Below, in pieces: positions 16,693-26,592 of a stretch of 64,000 nucleotides of DNA (position 1 is its first letter; the number at the start of each line of letters is the position of its first letter). A model generated the notes under the pieces. The model saw nothing but the letters and a program-made list of their open reading frames with translations, did not search any database and was not told where the DNA came from. Both the position numbers and the translations under genes were made by a program. The DNA is taken from assembly GCF_016918785.1 (NCBI RefSeq), contig NZ_JAFFPT010000087.1, positions 1 to 64,000 of the forward strand, given 5' to 3'. This DNA is from Leptospira ainazelensis (lineage in GTDB: Bacteria; Spirochaetota; Leptospiria; Leptospirales; Leptospiraceae).

Positions 16693-19600
16693 ATGAATCG
16701 CGGCCAAATTGGAAGCGATTCTTTTAACCGCCTCAAATCCGCAGTAGAGTCTGTTCGTTCGAAGCTCGATGAAGCAAGACGTTCCGGAGAGGATTTTAAC
16801 AGACAAACTCTTTCTCTAAGAGCCGGTCTTGCCTCTCTTGCGAGTGGATTCACAACGCGGGCTATAACATCCGAAGTAAAAAACTTCATGGATGAAGCCC
16901 AAAAAGCTCAGAACACAATGAGCGGTCTTTCTGCTGTCATCCAATACAAGTTTGGTAAAGAAGCAGTACCAGAAGCCGTATCCGCCGTTAGCTCTATTTC
17001 AAAAGAGCTGAACATAAACAAAGAAGCGATCACGGCGGCGATGCGAAATTTCTCCTCGATGGGATACAGTGTAGTCGAGGCATCAAAACTCATTCGAGCA
17101 AACGCAGACATTGGATCTGTATTACGACAATCCAACTACACACTTGCGGAATCCATCGAAGTCGTATCGCAAGGATACAAGGCCGGTAACTCGGTTCTTT
17201 CCGATGCGACGGGGATCCAGACGAATATTTCCAAGATGCTTGAAAAGCATGGGATGAAACTCGACGACCTAGGCGATGCAACCAAAAGCGCGGCTGCAAG
17301 ACAGGTTCTTTTAAACGAAACGTTACTCGAAACGGAAGCCTTTCAAGGAAGAGCCGCCGAACAAGCACAAGGTTACGCTGGAGCGCTCGGACGTCTTGAC
17401 AAGTCGGCAAATGAAACACAAGTCTCTTTAGGTAAACTCTATCAAGAATCCCTTCTTCCGATCTTAAATTTGGGAAGTGACGGAGCTTCTTTTCTTTCCG
17501 GTCTTTTTACAAACGGAGAAAAACTAAAAGAATTAGACAAAGATCTGACCATACTTCGAGAAAAACTCGATCGTGTCCCGGAAGGAAGTGACGAGTGGAA
17601 AAAAATCGATGAACAGATAAAAAAGACTGAAAACCAAATCTCTCACTTAGGACTTTCATTTGGAAATATCAGCAAATCCGTAATCGTAGCCGCAACCGCC
17701 GGTCTTACATTCTATACAGCACTTCTAACGATCTCAAAAGGACTCGAACTCGCGGGTGTTGCTGGAGCTGCAAACTGGTCAAAGATTCTTGGTCCTTTGG
17801 GTCTTGGAATCACAGCAATGGTTTTTACAATCGATATTGTAGAAAGATTTAGAAGAGAAGGAGAACAAAAAGATACAGAAGAAAAGGGAAGGAGGTTAAA
17901 AGAAAGATTCAAAGAAGATATGGAGGCCGCAAATCAGGCGATCAACCAGCTTGCGAGTGCTTCTTCTCTTGGATACGCGGTCGGTGAAGAGAAGTTAGAG
18001 AAGCTACGAAAAAAACTAAACGATCTTGGATTTAGCGCAGAAGAAACGGAGAAAATATTCAAACGAAATTGGCTCACAGGAAAACAGTTTGTTTCAAGTG
18101 AAGAGGTCAATCGTTGGAGAAAAGCGTTTTCAGAAATTAACAAAGAAGAGACCGGACCCAAAGCCTCGCCGGTGTCAACCAGTGGAGGAGGGAAGGGGAA
18201 ACTAAAAGAAGACCTATCAGAACAAAAAAGAATCATCGAAGAGTTTTGGAAAGCAAATCCGACTTCAGTCAAACTCATCGGTTCACTAGAATCGCAATCC
18301 TTTGAATATCTAAAAAAACAACTTACCGAATTTTCGCAAAAAGAAGGAGCAAAGATTCCGCTCACCCTCGATGGAAAGTCAGTTACTCTCGACAAGATTC
18401 AAAACAAAGAACAGCTATCGAGGGTAGTAAATGAAATTTCAAAAAAATACAATATTTCCCCGGACGTTGTACTCAAACTAAAACCCGAGAACTTAAAGGA
18501 ACTGGATTCTCTTCTTTCCGGTGCAAGAGATGAGATCGATCGAAAGGTTCGGTCCGGTGCGCTCACTCCGAAAGAAGGTATCAAGCTTCACGCTCAGTTA
18601 GAGGACGCAAAAACCTTTGACCAGATCTCGGCAAAGATCCAGAAATTCAAATCCGATTGGGAACAAAATACCGGACCTTTAACTCAAACCGAATCCCAAA
18701 TACTAGACATTTCCCAACAGATCAATGTAGCAACAAACAAGTCTCAAGGTTTTTTACAATCTGTCACAGCTTGGGGAAAAGCCGCCGCCGGTGCAATTGC
18801 CTTTCTTACCGCTCCAGTAACTCAAGTTTTGCAGGCACAGGCGCAACTTGTTCAAGTACAAACTCAGAATCAAATCCAGCAGGTTCAATACTACGGACAA
18901 ATCTTTGATCGAGTCATCGATGCAAATTTGCAGTCCTTTCTTGCCGCCAAGGACTCAGAACTTGCAAAACTTCAAGTAACTTTGGACGCAATGGAGGCCG
19001 CCGAGGTTGCCTATGAAGAGAAAAAACAAGAAAGAAGAGACGTAGAAGCAAAAAGGATCAGGGAAGAAAACGAAGCCCTCTACAACGAAGACGCACTCAA
19101 ACTTGAAGAAAAATACAGCTCACAAATCACCTCTCTAGAACAAGAGAGTTTAGATGAAGAACTCTTTAATCAAAAAAAAGCAGAACTCTTTGATCGACTT
19201 CAAAAAGACAAACAAGACTTAAAGGATCGCTACGACAAAAAAACTCAAAGTGATATTGAGAAAGCAAATAAGGACCAGGACGCAGCCGACGAGAAAAAGA
19301 AAAAGGAGGAAGAAGAAAAGGCCAAGGCTCTTGCAGAACAACAAAAGAAAATTGAAGCTGATAAGGCCGCCGCAACCGCAAAAGCGGAAACCGACAAACA
19401 AAATGCAAAACGTTTAACTTCGTATATAGAATGGCAAGCGGGTAGAACCGCCTTCGAAGCAAATAAACAAGCTCAAGTTGCACAGGCCGCGTTTGGAATC
19501 GCTCAGTCTGCTGTGCAAGGTGCGATTACTTTTGCTTCTTCGGTTGCGGGATACACGGCCGCCGGTGCCGCACTTGCAGCACCAACATTGGGCGCATCGA

Positions 19601-20013
19601 TGCTCACCATGCCCGCAATTGGTGTGGCTGAAGGAACGGTTCTTGGCGCTTTAGCTGCCGGAGCTGGAATAACTGCTAGCGGACTTGCGTTAACCGCCGC
19701 TCAGTCACAGCAATATCCTCCTTGGATGGGATTTTCGATCGGTGGACTTGTCGAAGGTGGAATTTCAGGAAAAGATTCTGTGCCGGCAATGCTTACACCG
19801 CGCGAGGTAGTTGTTCCCGAAACCGGCTGGCAAGACATTCGAAAAGACATTTCAGAAAGTCTGATTCCAAAATCGAATCCCGGTTCTCCAAACATCAACA
19901 TCGAATGGATGGATTATTCCCAAAACTATACGCAGATAGACAAGGAAGCCTTACTTGATTATCTTTTAGATGAACTCCTCAAACGCCTTACGCAAGCAGG
20001 CGTTGTGGGGTAG
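16693..20013 (+). CDS. Tape measure protein
   Basis: The longest phage gene: 1106 residues from the first ordinary ATG. It is Ala/Gln/Lys-rich with long helices, two hydrophobic stretches (near residues 325-380 and 925-1010), a coiled-coil Lys/Glu region (about 760-900) and the common end SIGGLVEGGISGKDSVPAMLTPREVV. It sets tail length and crosses the cell envelope. The frame stays open and protein-like for another 76 codons upstream to the TAG at 16462, yet holds no ATG, GTG or TTG there, so the true start is uncertain. Confidence 0.88.
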   Translation: MNRGQIGSDSFNRLKSAVESVRSKLDEARRSGEDFNRQTLSLRAGLASLASGFTTRAITSEVKNFMDEAQKAQNTMSGLSAVIQYKFGKEAVPEAVSAVSSISKELNINKEAITAAMRNFSSMGYSVVEASKLIRANADIGSVLRQSNYTLAESIEVVSQGYKAGNSVLSDATGIQTNISKMLEKHGMKLDDLGDATKSAAARQVLLNETLLETEAFQGRAAEQAQGYAGALGRLDKSANETQVSLGKLYQESLLPILNLGSDGASFLSGLFTNGEKLKELDKDLTILREKLDRVPEGSDEWKKIDEQIKKTENQISHLGLSFGNISKSVIVAATAGLTFYTALLTISKGLELAGVAGAANWSKILGPLGLGITAMVFTIDIVERFRREGEQKDTEEKGRRLKERFKEDMEAANQAINQLASASSLGYAVGEEKLEKLRKKLNDLGFSAEETEKIFKRNWLTGKQFVSSEEVNRWRKAFSEINKEETGPKASPVSTSGGGKGKLKEDLSEQKRIIEEFWKANPTSVKLIGSLESQSFEYLKKQLTEFSQKEGAKIPLTLDGKSVTLDKIQNKEQLSRVVNEISKKYNISPDVVLKLKPENLKELDSLLSGARDEIDRKVRSGALTPKEGIKLHAQLEDAKTFDQISAKIQKFKSDWEQNTGPLTQTESQILDISQQINVATNKSQGFLQSVTAWGKAAAGAIAFLTAPVTQVLQAQAQLVQVQTQNQIQQVQYYGQIFDRVIDANLQSFLAAKDSELAKLQVTLDAMEAAEVAYEEKKQERRDVEAKRIREENEALYNEDALKLEEKYSSQITSLEQESLDEELFNQKKAELFDRLQKDKQDLKDRYDKKTQSDIEKANKDQDAADEKKKKEEEEKAKALAEQQKKIEADKAAATAKAETDKQNAKRLTSYIEWQAGRTAFEANKQAQVAQAAFGIAQSAVQGAITFASSVAGYTAAGAALAAPTLGASMLTMPAIGVAEGTVLGALAAGAGITASGLALTAAQSQQYPPWMGFSIGGLVEGGISGKDSVPAMLTPREVVVPETGWQDIRKDISESLIPKSNPGSPNINIEWMDYSQNYTQIDKEALLDYLLDELLKRLTQAGVVG

Positions 20014-20014
20014 T

Positions 20015-20854
20015 TTGAAGTTTATCTTACGAGACTCGAATGGAAGAACACTAACAGAAACCTTAGATCAGTTGTGGAGAATTTCACCAACGAAATTCGA
20101 CGTGCCTGAATCCTTAGTCGCAAGAAACAGTCAGTGGGGATCTAAAAATCAATCCGATAACGTGATCTCCACACGTAAACTCTCTCTCCCTTATTCGAAA
20201 ACATTCCAATCCGACCTCGAATACAATCTTTTTAGAAGTAAACTCGCAAACTTCTTTCTCACCGGAAAAAAACCAATCTATCTGATCGATGTTGAAAATG
20301 GAAGACGCGCGAGTATAGAAATTTCGAGTCTTCCTGAAAAGTTTGATAAAGGTTCTGAAAAAAGAATCGTTACCGAAGCAAACATAGAACTGATTCTTAT
20401 GGATGTTCTCTTTGAAGACTTTGAAGAATCAGATACCGATTTTTTGTATCTCGCTTCGGGCGGATATTTTGATATCTATCTTTCTTCTGAATATTCAATG
20501 GACGGGTATCCGATATTTGAACTCATCGCAGAAAGTAATTCAAACCCGGACTTTTCTTTAGACCTCGAAGATGAAGAAGGAAACGGATTTGCGACCCAAA
20601 GAATCCAATGTCTTTCCTTCTCCAACGCAAACGAACTAAACAAGTATATGACGATAAGCTCCGTAAACGGAGAAGTCATGATCGGAGGAAGACCAAACAC
20701 TTCAAAACCAATCACATATTCGAACAACAATCTTCTTTGGACCGGAGGAAGTTTTTTAATCTTTCGTCCGGGTAAAAATCGAGTGATCTATTCTTCGGCG
20801 GTGAATGCACCTGTAAGTCTTAGGATCAGACACAGGACGCGATATGAATCATAA
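20015..20854 (+). CDS. Distal tail protein-like
   Basis: This gene follows the tape measure by one base. The TTG at 20015 (KFILRDSNGRT) is preferred to an ATG at 19970 that would lie inside the tape-measure gene. The 279-residue product is beta-rich (RKLSLPYSKTFQSDLEYN, YFDIYLSSEYSMDGYPIFEL) and sits where siphophages encode the distal tail protein that starts the tail tip. No specific motif proves it. Confidence 0.55.
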   Translation: MKFILRDSNGRTLTETLDQLWRISPTKFDVPESLVARNSQWGSKNQSDNVISTRKLSLPYSKTFQSDLEYNLFRSKLANFFLTGKKPIYLIDVENGRRASIEISSLPEKFDKGSEKRIVTEANIELILMDVLFEDFEESDTDFLYLASGGYFDIYLSSEYSMDGYPIFELIAESNSNPDFSLDLEDEEGNGFATQRIQCLSFSNANELNKYMTISSVNGEVMIGGRPNTSKPITYSNNNLLWTGGSFLIFRPGKNRVIYSSAVNAPVSLRIRHRTRYES

Positions 20855-20857
20855 TAC

Positions 20858-22807
20858 TTGGGATACATTGTAGACAGTTCAGCAGTTTACGGACACGGAG
20901 AAAAGTCAGGTCTTCCGGAAGGATTTGGATCCGTATATGGAACCTCCTGCAAAGGAGAACCAACAGACGCGACGATATTTCAAGAATACTCGGGAGGGAA
21001 TGGAGAAGACGCAAACGTTCAACTCTCTTCCGTCGCAGGTTCTATTCTTTCTCAATTTCCTTTAGGGATCCAGTATCCGAAAATTTCTTCGATGAAAAAC
21101 GTGGTGAACCAATTTGGTCCACTTTCAGGAGAACTCATATTTGCAGAAATGCCGGAAGTTCCGCTCCCGGATTTTGCTTCTTACAAATTAAAAATCGATT
21201 CGCGATCCGTTATGAAAGCGTATCTCTATGATACTCCCGATCAAACCTCAACTTCCAAAAAAGGATTCTCTTACAAATCATACGGAATGATTAAGCGGTT
21301 AGAAGGAGAGACGATCTCCAATTCTAACAAGTGGACGATTCACAAAATCGAAGTCAGTGGTCCGGACGAAACAGACGCTATTCTCACCTTAGGAGCCAAT
21401 GTAAACTTTCCGCAAAACCTCTACTCCGCTGATATCCAACCGGATCAGGTTCTCTATATTCGAGATACCGAAGACTCCGACAACGAAGGTAAATTTCGAG
21501 TAGTGGAGGTGACGGGTGCCCTCACTCTTCGAATTCACAACCCGTCTGTAGTTCTTCAAAATATCATCCTTGGAACGATTGAAATTTTACCAAAAGAGTG
21601 GGGAGATCCTTTAACCCTTGTTTCCGAACTCGTAGATCAAGTTTTTAAAACCTACGGTCAACGAGTTCCGATTCTTTATTCTGCAAACCTTATTCAACCC
21701 ACTCCCGGAATTACAACTCTTGGAGAACTCTATCTCGAAGGAATGTCGCTCTTCAAATTCATCGAGCTAGTTGTCGATATGCTCGGCGGTCTTTGGTACT
21801 GCGGAGTCAATGCAGATGGATTTTATTTCCTCGAAAAGAAAAAGTCAGAACCCATCGACAAGTTTGCGGTTGGTTGGGACTACAACGATCTAGATATAAA
21901 GATCGATCGAGACTGGGTTTGGAACTATATCGAGATCTTTGCAAAAAGTGAAGAAGGATCTGGAACGGTTAAACTCTATTCTGAGTTAAACGAGTCTTCC
22001 GAGAAAAAGTGGGGAAGAAGGACTCCGCCGGGTGGAGGAATTGAAGTCCCCGCATCGTTTACAAAGGAAATCGCGATCCTGATTTGTCGAAACCTACTCG
22101 AACTTCACAAAGAACCAAGGGTTCTAATCACGATCAAAAACGCACCCTACAAGTTCTACGAATTCGGGGACTACAAAATAGCGTTTCCTGCAAAACCGTA
22201 TTACGAAGTTTTAGATGACTTGGATTCCCTTGGAGGCTGGAGCTCTTCAGACAATTCAAAACTTTCCGTAGTCCTTTCAAACGACACTCTGATTTCAGGC
22301 TCGAAGTGTCACAAGATGATCTTTACAGGTTGTGATGAAGTCACGTATTCAAAAATCTTTAATGTTCGTAAAAATGGTTTAACCGACATTCACTTCTATC
22401 TCTATTCCTCGGCGATCGATGATTTCAATACCAATCCCGACGGAATGATTCAGTTTTATATCATCGATTCGACCGGAACAAAACACGAAAAATCTTTTCC
22501 GATTTCAATAGAATCCAAATGGATCCCTTGTCCTTGGAACATTGCTTCTTTAAAGATCAAACAAATCGTAGAAGTAGGTTTTCAGTTTAAGAACGTTCCT
22601 GACTCCGTAATCTATTTTGATGAGTTAAAAGTTCGCTCCGATACTTCGATTACTCACACGGTCCCGCTTGTTGAGGTGGAATACAATAACCCTCCCACAA
22701 AGAAAAACTGCAAACTCACATTCGGCGGAAAACAAACTCTTGAAAAGTATTTGTCCGGGTATCTCGCACAAATTGAAACGCTGCGCTACATTGCAAGGAA
22801 CAGGTAA
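20858..22807 (+). CDS. Tail-tip/hub protein (Tal-like)
   Basis: A 649-residue protein with a TTG start three bases after the previous stop. It begins with beta-rich segments (SGLPEGFGSVYGTSCKGE), then an alternating beta/alpha body (VLYIRDTEDSDNEGKFRVVE; VLSNDTLISGSKCHKMIF looks like a carbohydrate-binding-type beta sandwich around residues 455-590). Size and place match the tail-associated hub that anchors fibres. No peptidase motif is seen. Overlaps the next ATG by one base. Confidence 0.55.
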   Translation: MGYIVDSSAVYGHGEKSGLPEGFGSVYGTSCKGEPTDATIFQEYSGGNGEDANVQLSSVAGSILSQFPLGIQYPKISSMKNVVNQFGPLSGELIFAEMPEVPLPDFASYKLKIDSRSVMKAYLYDTPDQTSTSKKGFSYKSYGMIKRLEGETISNSNKWTIHKIEVSGPDETDAILTLGANVNFPQNLYSADIQPDQVLYIRDTEDSDNEGKFRVVEVTGALTLRIHNPSVVLQNIILGTIEILPKEWGDPLTLVSELVDQVFKTYGQRVPILYSANLIQPTPGITTLGELYLEGMSLFKFIELVVDMLGGLWYCGVNADGFYFLEKKKSEPIDKFAVGWDYNDLDIKIDRDWVWNYIEIFAKSEEGSGTVKLYSELNESSEKKWGRRTPPGGGIEVPASFTKEIAILICRNLLELHKEPRVLITIKNAPYKFYEFGDYKIAFPAKPYYEVLDDLDSLGGWSSSDNSKLSVVLSNDTLISGSKCHKMIFTGCDEVTYSKIFNVRKNGLTDIHFYLYSSAIDDFNTNPDGMIQFYIIDSTGTKHEKSFPISIESKWIPCPWNIASLKIKQIVEVGFQFKNVPDSVIYFDELKVRSDTSITHTVPLVEVEYNNPPTKKNCKLTFGGKQTLEKYLSGYLAQIETLRYIARNR

Positions 22808-23703
22808 TGGCTCTTCCTCCCATTCTTTCGGGAAGACAGGATATAAACTGGAGATACGATGAAATTACGGGAAAGTTTGTATTTCAGGAAATCTTAGGAG
22901 AAGTTCACGAGGTCATTGAATTTCCAGAACTTGACGGACGACGAGGTTTCCGGTTAAACGAAAGGCCGGTCGATGACGGTTCAATTCGAGTGTACAAGGG
23001 AAGTGTTCTGGGAGACAAGATCCCGGCAAATCTTCAATCGAGGGTTACTTCCGAACCCATTGGACCCCAAGTCAATATTACACCTTCCACTATGAAAATT
23101 GTTGTTCCAAACACAGTCGATCTTGGAACACAATATATCAGCGCATATAACGGAGTCGGGGGAGGTAAAACCGTCGAGAACGATCTCTATATCCAATACG
23201 TAGCACTCAATTCAAAACTTTCCAGAGACGGATCCCTTCCTATGGAGGGAAATCTCAATTTCAATTCTTACAAAGCGATCAATCTCGCAAACGGAAGTAA
23301 CCCAGGCGATGGTATTAACTTTGCTCAGTTAAGCTCTCTTGCAAACGCGCTCACGACAGAAACCACACAACGAATAAACGCAGATTCTACGATCAATTCA
23401 AGACTAAACCCACTCGATTCGAAAGTGAAGTTTACAAAGTTTTCTCTCTTAGAACGCGACTACGCAAACGACAATTCCTCCGGGACTTTAGGTTTGGAGT
23501 CTTATGCAGGACAAAAAGGAATTCTTCTTTGGTACAATGTTCGAACCAAAATTGGAGGAGTTGGCGCCTACGGAGACGCATCGAGTAACTTTCAAATCAT
23601 AGATGACCAAGGAGCTGGACAGTACAATTTTAGATGGTCTTCGCCCTCAAACGCGCTCATGCGCTGGATTTTAATCCAGTGGGTAAGTGATTTCGCTCCA
23701 TGA
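22807..23703 (+). CDS. Tail fibre/appendage protein
   Basis: A 298-residue protein with the tail-fibre shaft motif in the middle: SLPMEGNLNFNSYKAINLAN followed by GDGINFAQLSSLANALT, which matches the common M-x-G-N-L-(N)-...-I-x-N-L-A repeat of many fibres. The N-terminal part should attach to the tip. The C-terminal 80 residues (GILLWYNVRTKIGGVGAY) look like a beta-rich tip. It is coupled with the next gene by ATGA. Confidence 0.65.
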   Translation: MALPPILSGRQDINWRYDEITGKFVFQEILGEVHEVIEFPELDGRRGFRLNERPVDDGSIRVYKGSVLGDKIPANLQSRVTSEPIGPQVNITPSTMKIVVPNTVDLGTQYISAYNGVGGGKTVENDLYIQYVALNSKLSRDGSLPMEGNLNFNSYKAINLANGSNPGDGINFAQLSSLANALTTETTQRINADSTINSRLNPLDSKVKFTKFSLLERDYANDNSSGTLGLESYAGQKGILLWYNVRTKIGGVGAYGDASSNFQIIDDQGAGQYNFRWSSPSNALMRWILIQWVSDFAP

Positions 23704-24011
23704 TTCTTCAAACGATTACGATCCAAAGAGGAAGGGCATTTCAAAAATTCTTTCCTTCGGCAAATGTAGAAGAGGCGACTGTTTTCGCTTCCTTTGGTAC
23801 AATCAAAAGTGACGGTCACTTTTTAAAACGAGGACAGTTTGAAGTTACAGTACAAACGGACGGATACATTCTGAGTATGAGTGAAACGGATACTTCAAAT
23901 CTTAGAAAAGAAGTAATCGAATTTGATATTTTAGTCGAAAGACCGGACTCTACCTGGCCGGAAGGAAAAAACGCAATCTTTGAGTATGGCGGAATACTCA
24001 AAGTCGAATAG
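23700..24011 (+). CDS. Small protein related to the fibre attachment domain
   Basis: A 103-residue beta-rich protein. Its end (VIEFDILVERPDSTW through NAIFEYGGILKV) parallels the N-terminal domain of the large fibre at 24018 (VYEWDLLVNRQG through YPYWGTFTLIG), so it looks like a stand-alone copy of that attachment module. It may be an adaptor between the hub and the fibre. The relationship is judged by eye on short aligned segments. Confidence 0.5.
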   Translation: MILQTITIQRGRAFQKFFPSANVEEATVFASFGTIKSDGHFLKRGQFEVTVQTDGYILSMSETDTSNLRKEVIEFDILVERPDSTWPEGKNAIFEYGGILKVE

Positions 24012-24017
24012 CGTATT

Positions 24018-26165
24018 TTGAGAGTCAATTTACCTTTAGAAGTAAGACAAAATGAGACTGTAGTAATTCACCTCCGGGGAATTAAAAATATATTCTCACC
24101 TCCCGCCCAAATTCTCTTTCAAGTAAAAGAGAATTCCTCCTCTCCCAAAATTTTAATTTCAATCGAACCTCTTGCTTCCGACATAGGAGCTGATTGGGAA
24201 CATGAAGAAATTGTAATTAGAATCCCTCCCGGCGTTACAAGGGGTTTAAAGGCGTCTGTTTATGAATGGGATTTACTCGTAAACCGGCAGGGAAATTTTG
24301 AATATCCTTACTGGGGAACTTTTACGCTCATCGGAACTATTTCCCGAAACAATGAATCGGTTGATCCGATTGTTATCAATGACTTAGAAACAAGACTCGC
24401 TGGAACCGGAATGGGACGCGGTTCTTGGATGATCGGAGTATTTTCTGATTACTGGTTAGAAAAACTCGGAGGAATTGGTAATCTCGTTTTAGAAAAATGT
24501 CTTCAGTGGCTCGATCAGAATAAAATTTATCGGTTAAACCCACACACAGGAGGAAAATTAATCAAGTCCGGATCCGTCGATCTTGAGATAACAGAATCAG
24601 GAATTGAAATTGATTCCAATGATAACGTAACAGATGTAAAAACCCTTTCTTTGCTTGATTCACCGACAAATCCGGAACATGCGACTCGTAGAGATTGGGT
24701 GGTTTCTGAAATTAATTCTAAAATCGAGCAAGCAATTTCGGATTTAATAGACGGAGCACCTAGTACGCTCGATACACTCAATGAACTAGCAGAAGCACTC
24801 GGAGATGATCCAAATTTTGCGACAACGATTATCAATTTAATAAATGGAAAGATTTCGATTTCAGAAATTGGAAATTTGATCCCGTCTCTTGTTGCCGGGA
24901 AAATACCAGAGATTTATCTTCCTCCGTATGCAGACGTGCCGGTCACAAGTGTAAACTCAAAAATCGGAGATGTTGTTCTTGATTATTCGGATGTAGGCGC
25001 TTCTCAAGCGATTCATGAGCACAACTCACTGTATTATACAAAAAATCAAATAGACTCGATCGTCTCAAATTTGAACGTAAAAGTTCCGAAGTTTGCCGGG
25101 AACTGGACTGGAAAGTTATTACCAAATCTTCAAAAAGTAATTTCAGCCGCAGAGCCAGATCTTGTTTGGAAAATTTCATTCAGTGGAGTATTCCCGGCAG
25201 GCAATGGCTTTTTCGGAGGAATCTTACTACCGGATGGAAGAATTTTTTGTGTTCCTTATCTTTCCACTTCAGCTCGAATCTATGATCCGATTACAAACAC
25301 TGTAATCATTCCAAACGGATCCTATCCAGGAGAAGTTCCACCCGATGGTGGACCTGCATTTGCGGGAGGAGTGCTGCTTTCGGATGGTCGAGTTTTTTGC
25401 GTTCCTAATTACTCAACTACTGCCAGAATTTATGATCCGATAACAAATTCAGTATCAATTCCCAATGGCACCTATCCCGGATCTGCGGCGTTTGCAGGTG
25501 GGGTTTTATTGCAAGACGGCCGGGTTTTTTGTATTCCAAGAAACACTTCTTCAGCTCGTATCTATGATCCAGTAACAAATTCAGTTTCAATTCCTAATGG
25601 AACATATCCGACAATAAATGCGTTTACGGGAGGAGTTTTACTTTTGGACGGCCGCGTTTTTTGTGTTCCGGATTCTTCAACCACCGCTCGAATTTATGAT
25701 CCGGTTTTAAATACGGTTTCAACTCCAAATGGAAACTATCCCGGCTCTGGTGCATTTTCTGGCGGGGTTTTACTTTCTGATGGTCGTGTATTCTGCGTTC
25801 CTAACAATTCAACGTCGGCAAGAATTTATGATCCAGTTTCGGATTCCGTTTCAACTCCAGGAGGATCGTATCCCGGCGGCAATGCGTTTGTGGGTGGAGT
25901 CTTTTTGCCGGATGGGCGAATTTTTTGTGTTCCATTTCAATCCACAACTTCAAGAATTTTTGATCCAGTTACAAATACAGTAATCACTCCGGGAGGAAGT
26001 TATCCTGGATTTGGATCCTTTGCTGGTGGAATTTTGTTACCCGATGCAAGGGTCTTTTGTATTCCTCATAACTCAACGACGGCGATGGGAATCGCCTCTA
26101 CGAGAAACGCTTCCATGAACTTTAGCTTACCAATTTTACTTTCACCGTATTTTAATAAATTTTAG
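24018..26165 (+). CDS. Receptor-binding tail fibre with repeated beta-propeller-like region
   Basis: A 715-residue fibre with a TTG start. An N-terminal attachment domain (about 1-115) is followed by a shaft with classic fibre motifs (VTSVNSKIGDVVLDYSDVGA and HNSLYYTKNQIDSIV, residues about 305-350). From residue 399 come six complete repeats of about 44 residues and a seventh partial one, core GGVLLxDGRVFCVPxxSTxARIYDP. Seven such units could close a seven-bladed propeller, a likely receptor-binding tip. The C-terminal 40 residues are different and hydrophobic. Fold is inference. Confidence 0.75.
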   Translation: MRVNLPLEVRQNETVVIHLRGIKNIFSPPAQILFQVKENSSSPKILISIEPLASDIGADWEHEEIVIRIPPGVTRGLKASVYEWDLLVNRQGNFEYPYWGTFTLIGTISRNNESVDPIVINDLETRLAGTGMGRGSWMIGVFSDYWLEKLGGIGNLVLEKCLQWLDQNKIYRLNPHTGGKLIKSGSVDLEITESGIEIDSNDNVTDVKTLSLLDSPTNPEHATRRDWVVSEINSKIEQAISDLIDGAPSTLDTLNELAEALGDDPNFATTIINLINGKISISEIGNLIPSLVAGKIPEIYLPPYADVPVTSVNSKIGDVVLDYSDVGASQAIHEHNSLYYTKNQIDSIVSNLNVKVPKFAGNWTGKLLPNLQKVISAAEPDLVWKISFSGVFPAGNGFFGGILLPDGRIFCVPYLSTSARIYDPITNTVIIPNGSYPGEVPPDGGPAFAGGVLLSDGRVFCVPNYSTTARIYDPITNSVSIPNGTYPGSAAFAGGVLLQDGRVFCIPRNTSSARIYDPVTNSVSIPNGTYPTINAFTGGVLLLDGRVFCVPDSSTTARIYDPVLNTVSTPNGNYPGSGAFSGGVLLSDGRVFCVPNNSTSARIYDPVSDSVSTPGGSYPGGNAFVGGVFLPDGRIFCVPFQSTTSRIFDPVTNTVITPGGSYPGFGSFAGGILLPDARVFCIPHNSTTAMGIASTRNASMNFSLPILLSPYFNKF
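25212..26095 (+). repeat. Tandem 132-base coding repeats in fibre tip
   Basis: Six full units and one partial unit. The first is 49 residues; the next five are exactly 44 residues each. Each carries one Cys in FCVP or FCIP and a conserved ARIYDP. Synonymous and residue differences are spread, so the array is not a recent copy, but the regular register would allow recombination to change repeat number. Confidence 0.85.
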
Positions 26166-26227
26166 GAAAACAAAACGTGGGGAAGAATGCTTTCAATTTT
26201 AACCTTACGAAAAGGAGGAATTTGATT

Positions 26228-26446
26228 ATGGGATCGAACGCAAAGTCTTTTTGGAAATACTTACTTGATAACGCGACGAAAGGGATCATAACGACGATTC
26301 TCGGGATTCTAATCGTAATTGGAGCTGTAGTCAGTGTATTCTTTGAAAAAGCAGACTGGTCGCAAGCTTCAATCGCGATTGCCGCCGGTATTGCTGCGAT
26401 TGGATTTATGGGGAAGAGGGAAGGATTTCCGGAGGACAAGGAGTGA
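26228..26446 (+). CDS. Holin-like membrane protein
   Basis: A 72-residue protein. The ATG at 26228 has a strong AAAGGAGG 8-16 bases upstream, which decides the start over an earlier frame opening. It has a short N-terminus, a hydrophobic helix (GIITTILGILIVIGAVVSVFF), a polar turn, a second hydrophobic stretch (ASIAIAAGIAAIGFMG) and a charged tail. Two helices, small size and a place after the fibres fit a holin. Overlaps the next GTG by four bases. Confidence 0.6.
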   Translation: MGSNAKSFWKYLLDNATKGIITTILGILIVIGAVVSVFFEKADWSQASIAIAAGIAAIGFMGKREGFPEDKE

Positions 26447-26565
26447 AGAAAGTTTTAGGTTATTCTATTTTACTCATTTTCTTTTCGTTTTCTTTCGCTT
26501 CTCTGCAAGAACCAATAATCGATTACAAAGCGGAGTCCCAAAATTTTAAAGACAACCTTTCTTAA
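26443..26565 (+). CDS. Signal-peptide-bearing lysis-region peptide, ended by in-frame TAA
   Basis: A GTG-start frame of 40 residues: a clear signal peptide (KKVLGYSILLIFFSFSFA) and about 20 polar residues. The TAA at 26563-26565 ends it, but the same frame stays open and continues without a break into the next gene (26593-26808). The two pieces read as one protein: exported N-terminus, helical middle, C-terminal membrane anchor. A nonsense change or readthrough is likely; a spanin-type role is only a guess. Confidence 0.5.
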   Translation: MKKVLGYSILLIFFSFSFASLQEPIIDYKAESQNFKDNLS

Positions 26566-26592
26566 AGAAAGAAAACTACGGATCCGGGTGAG

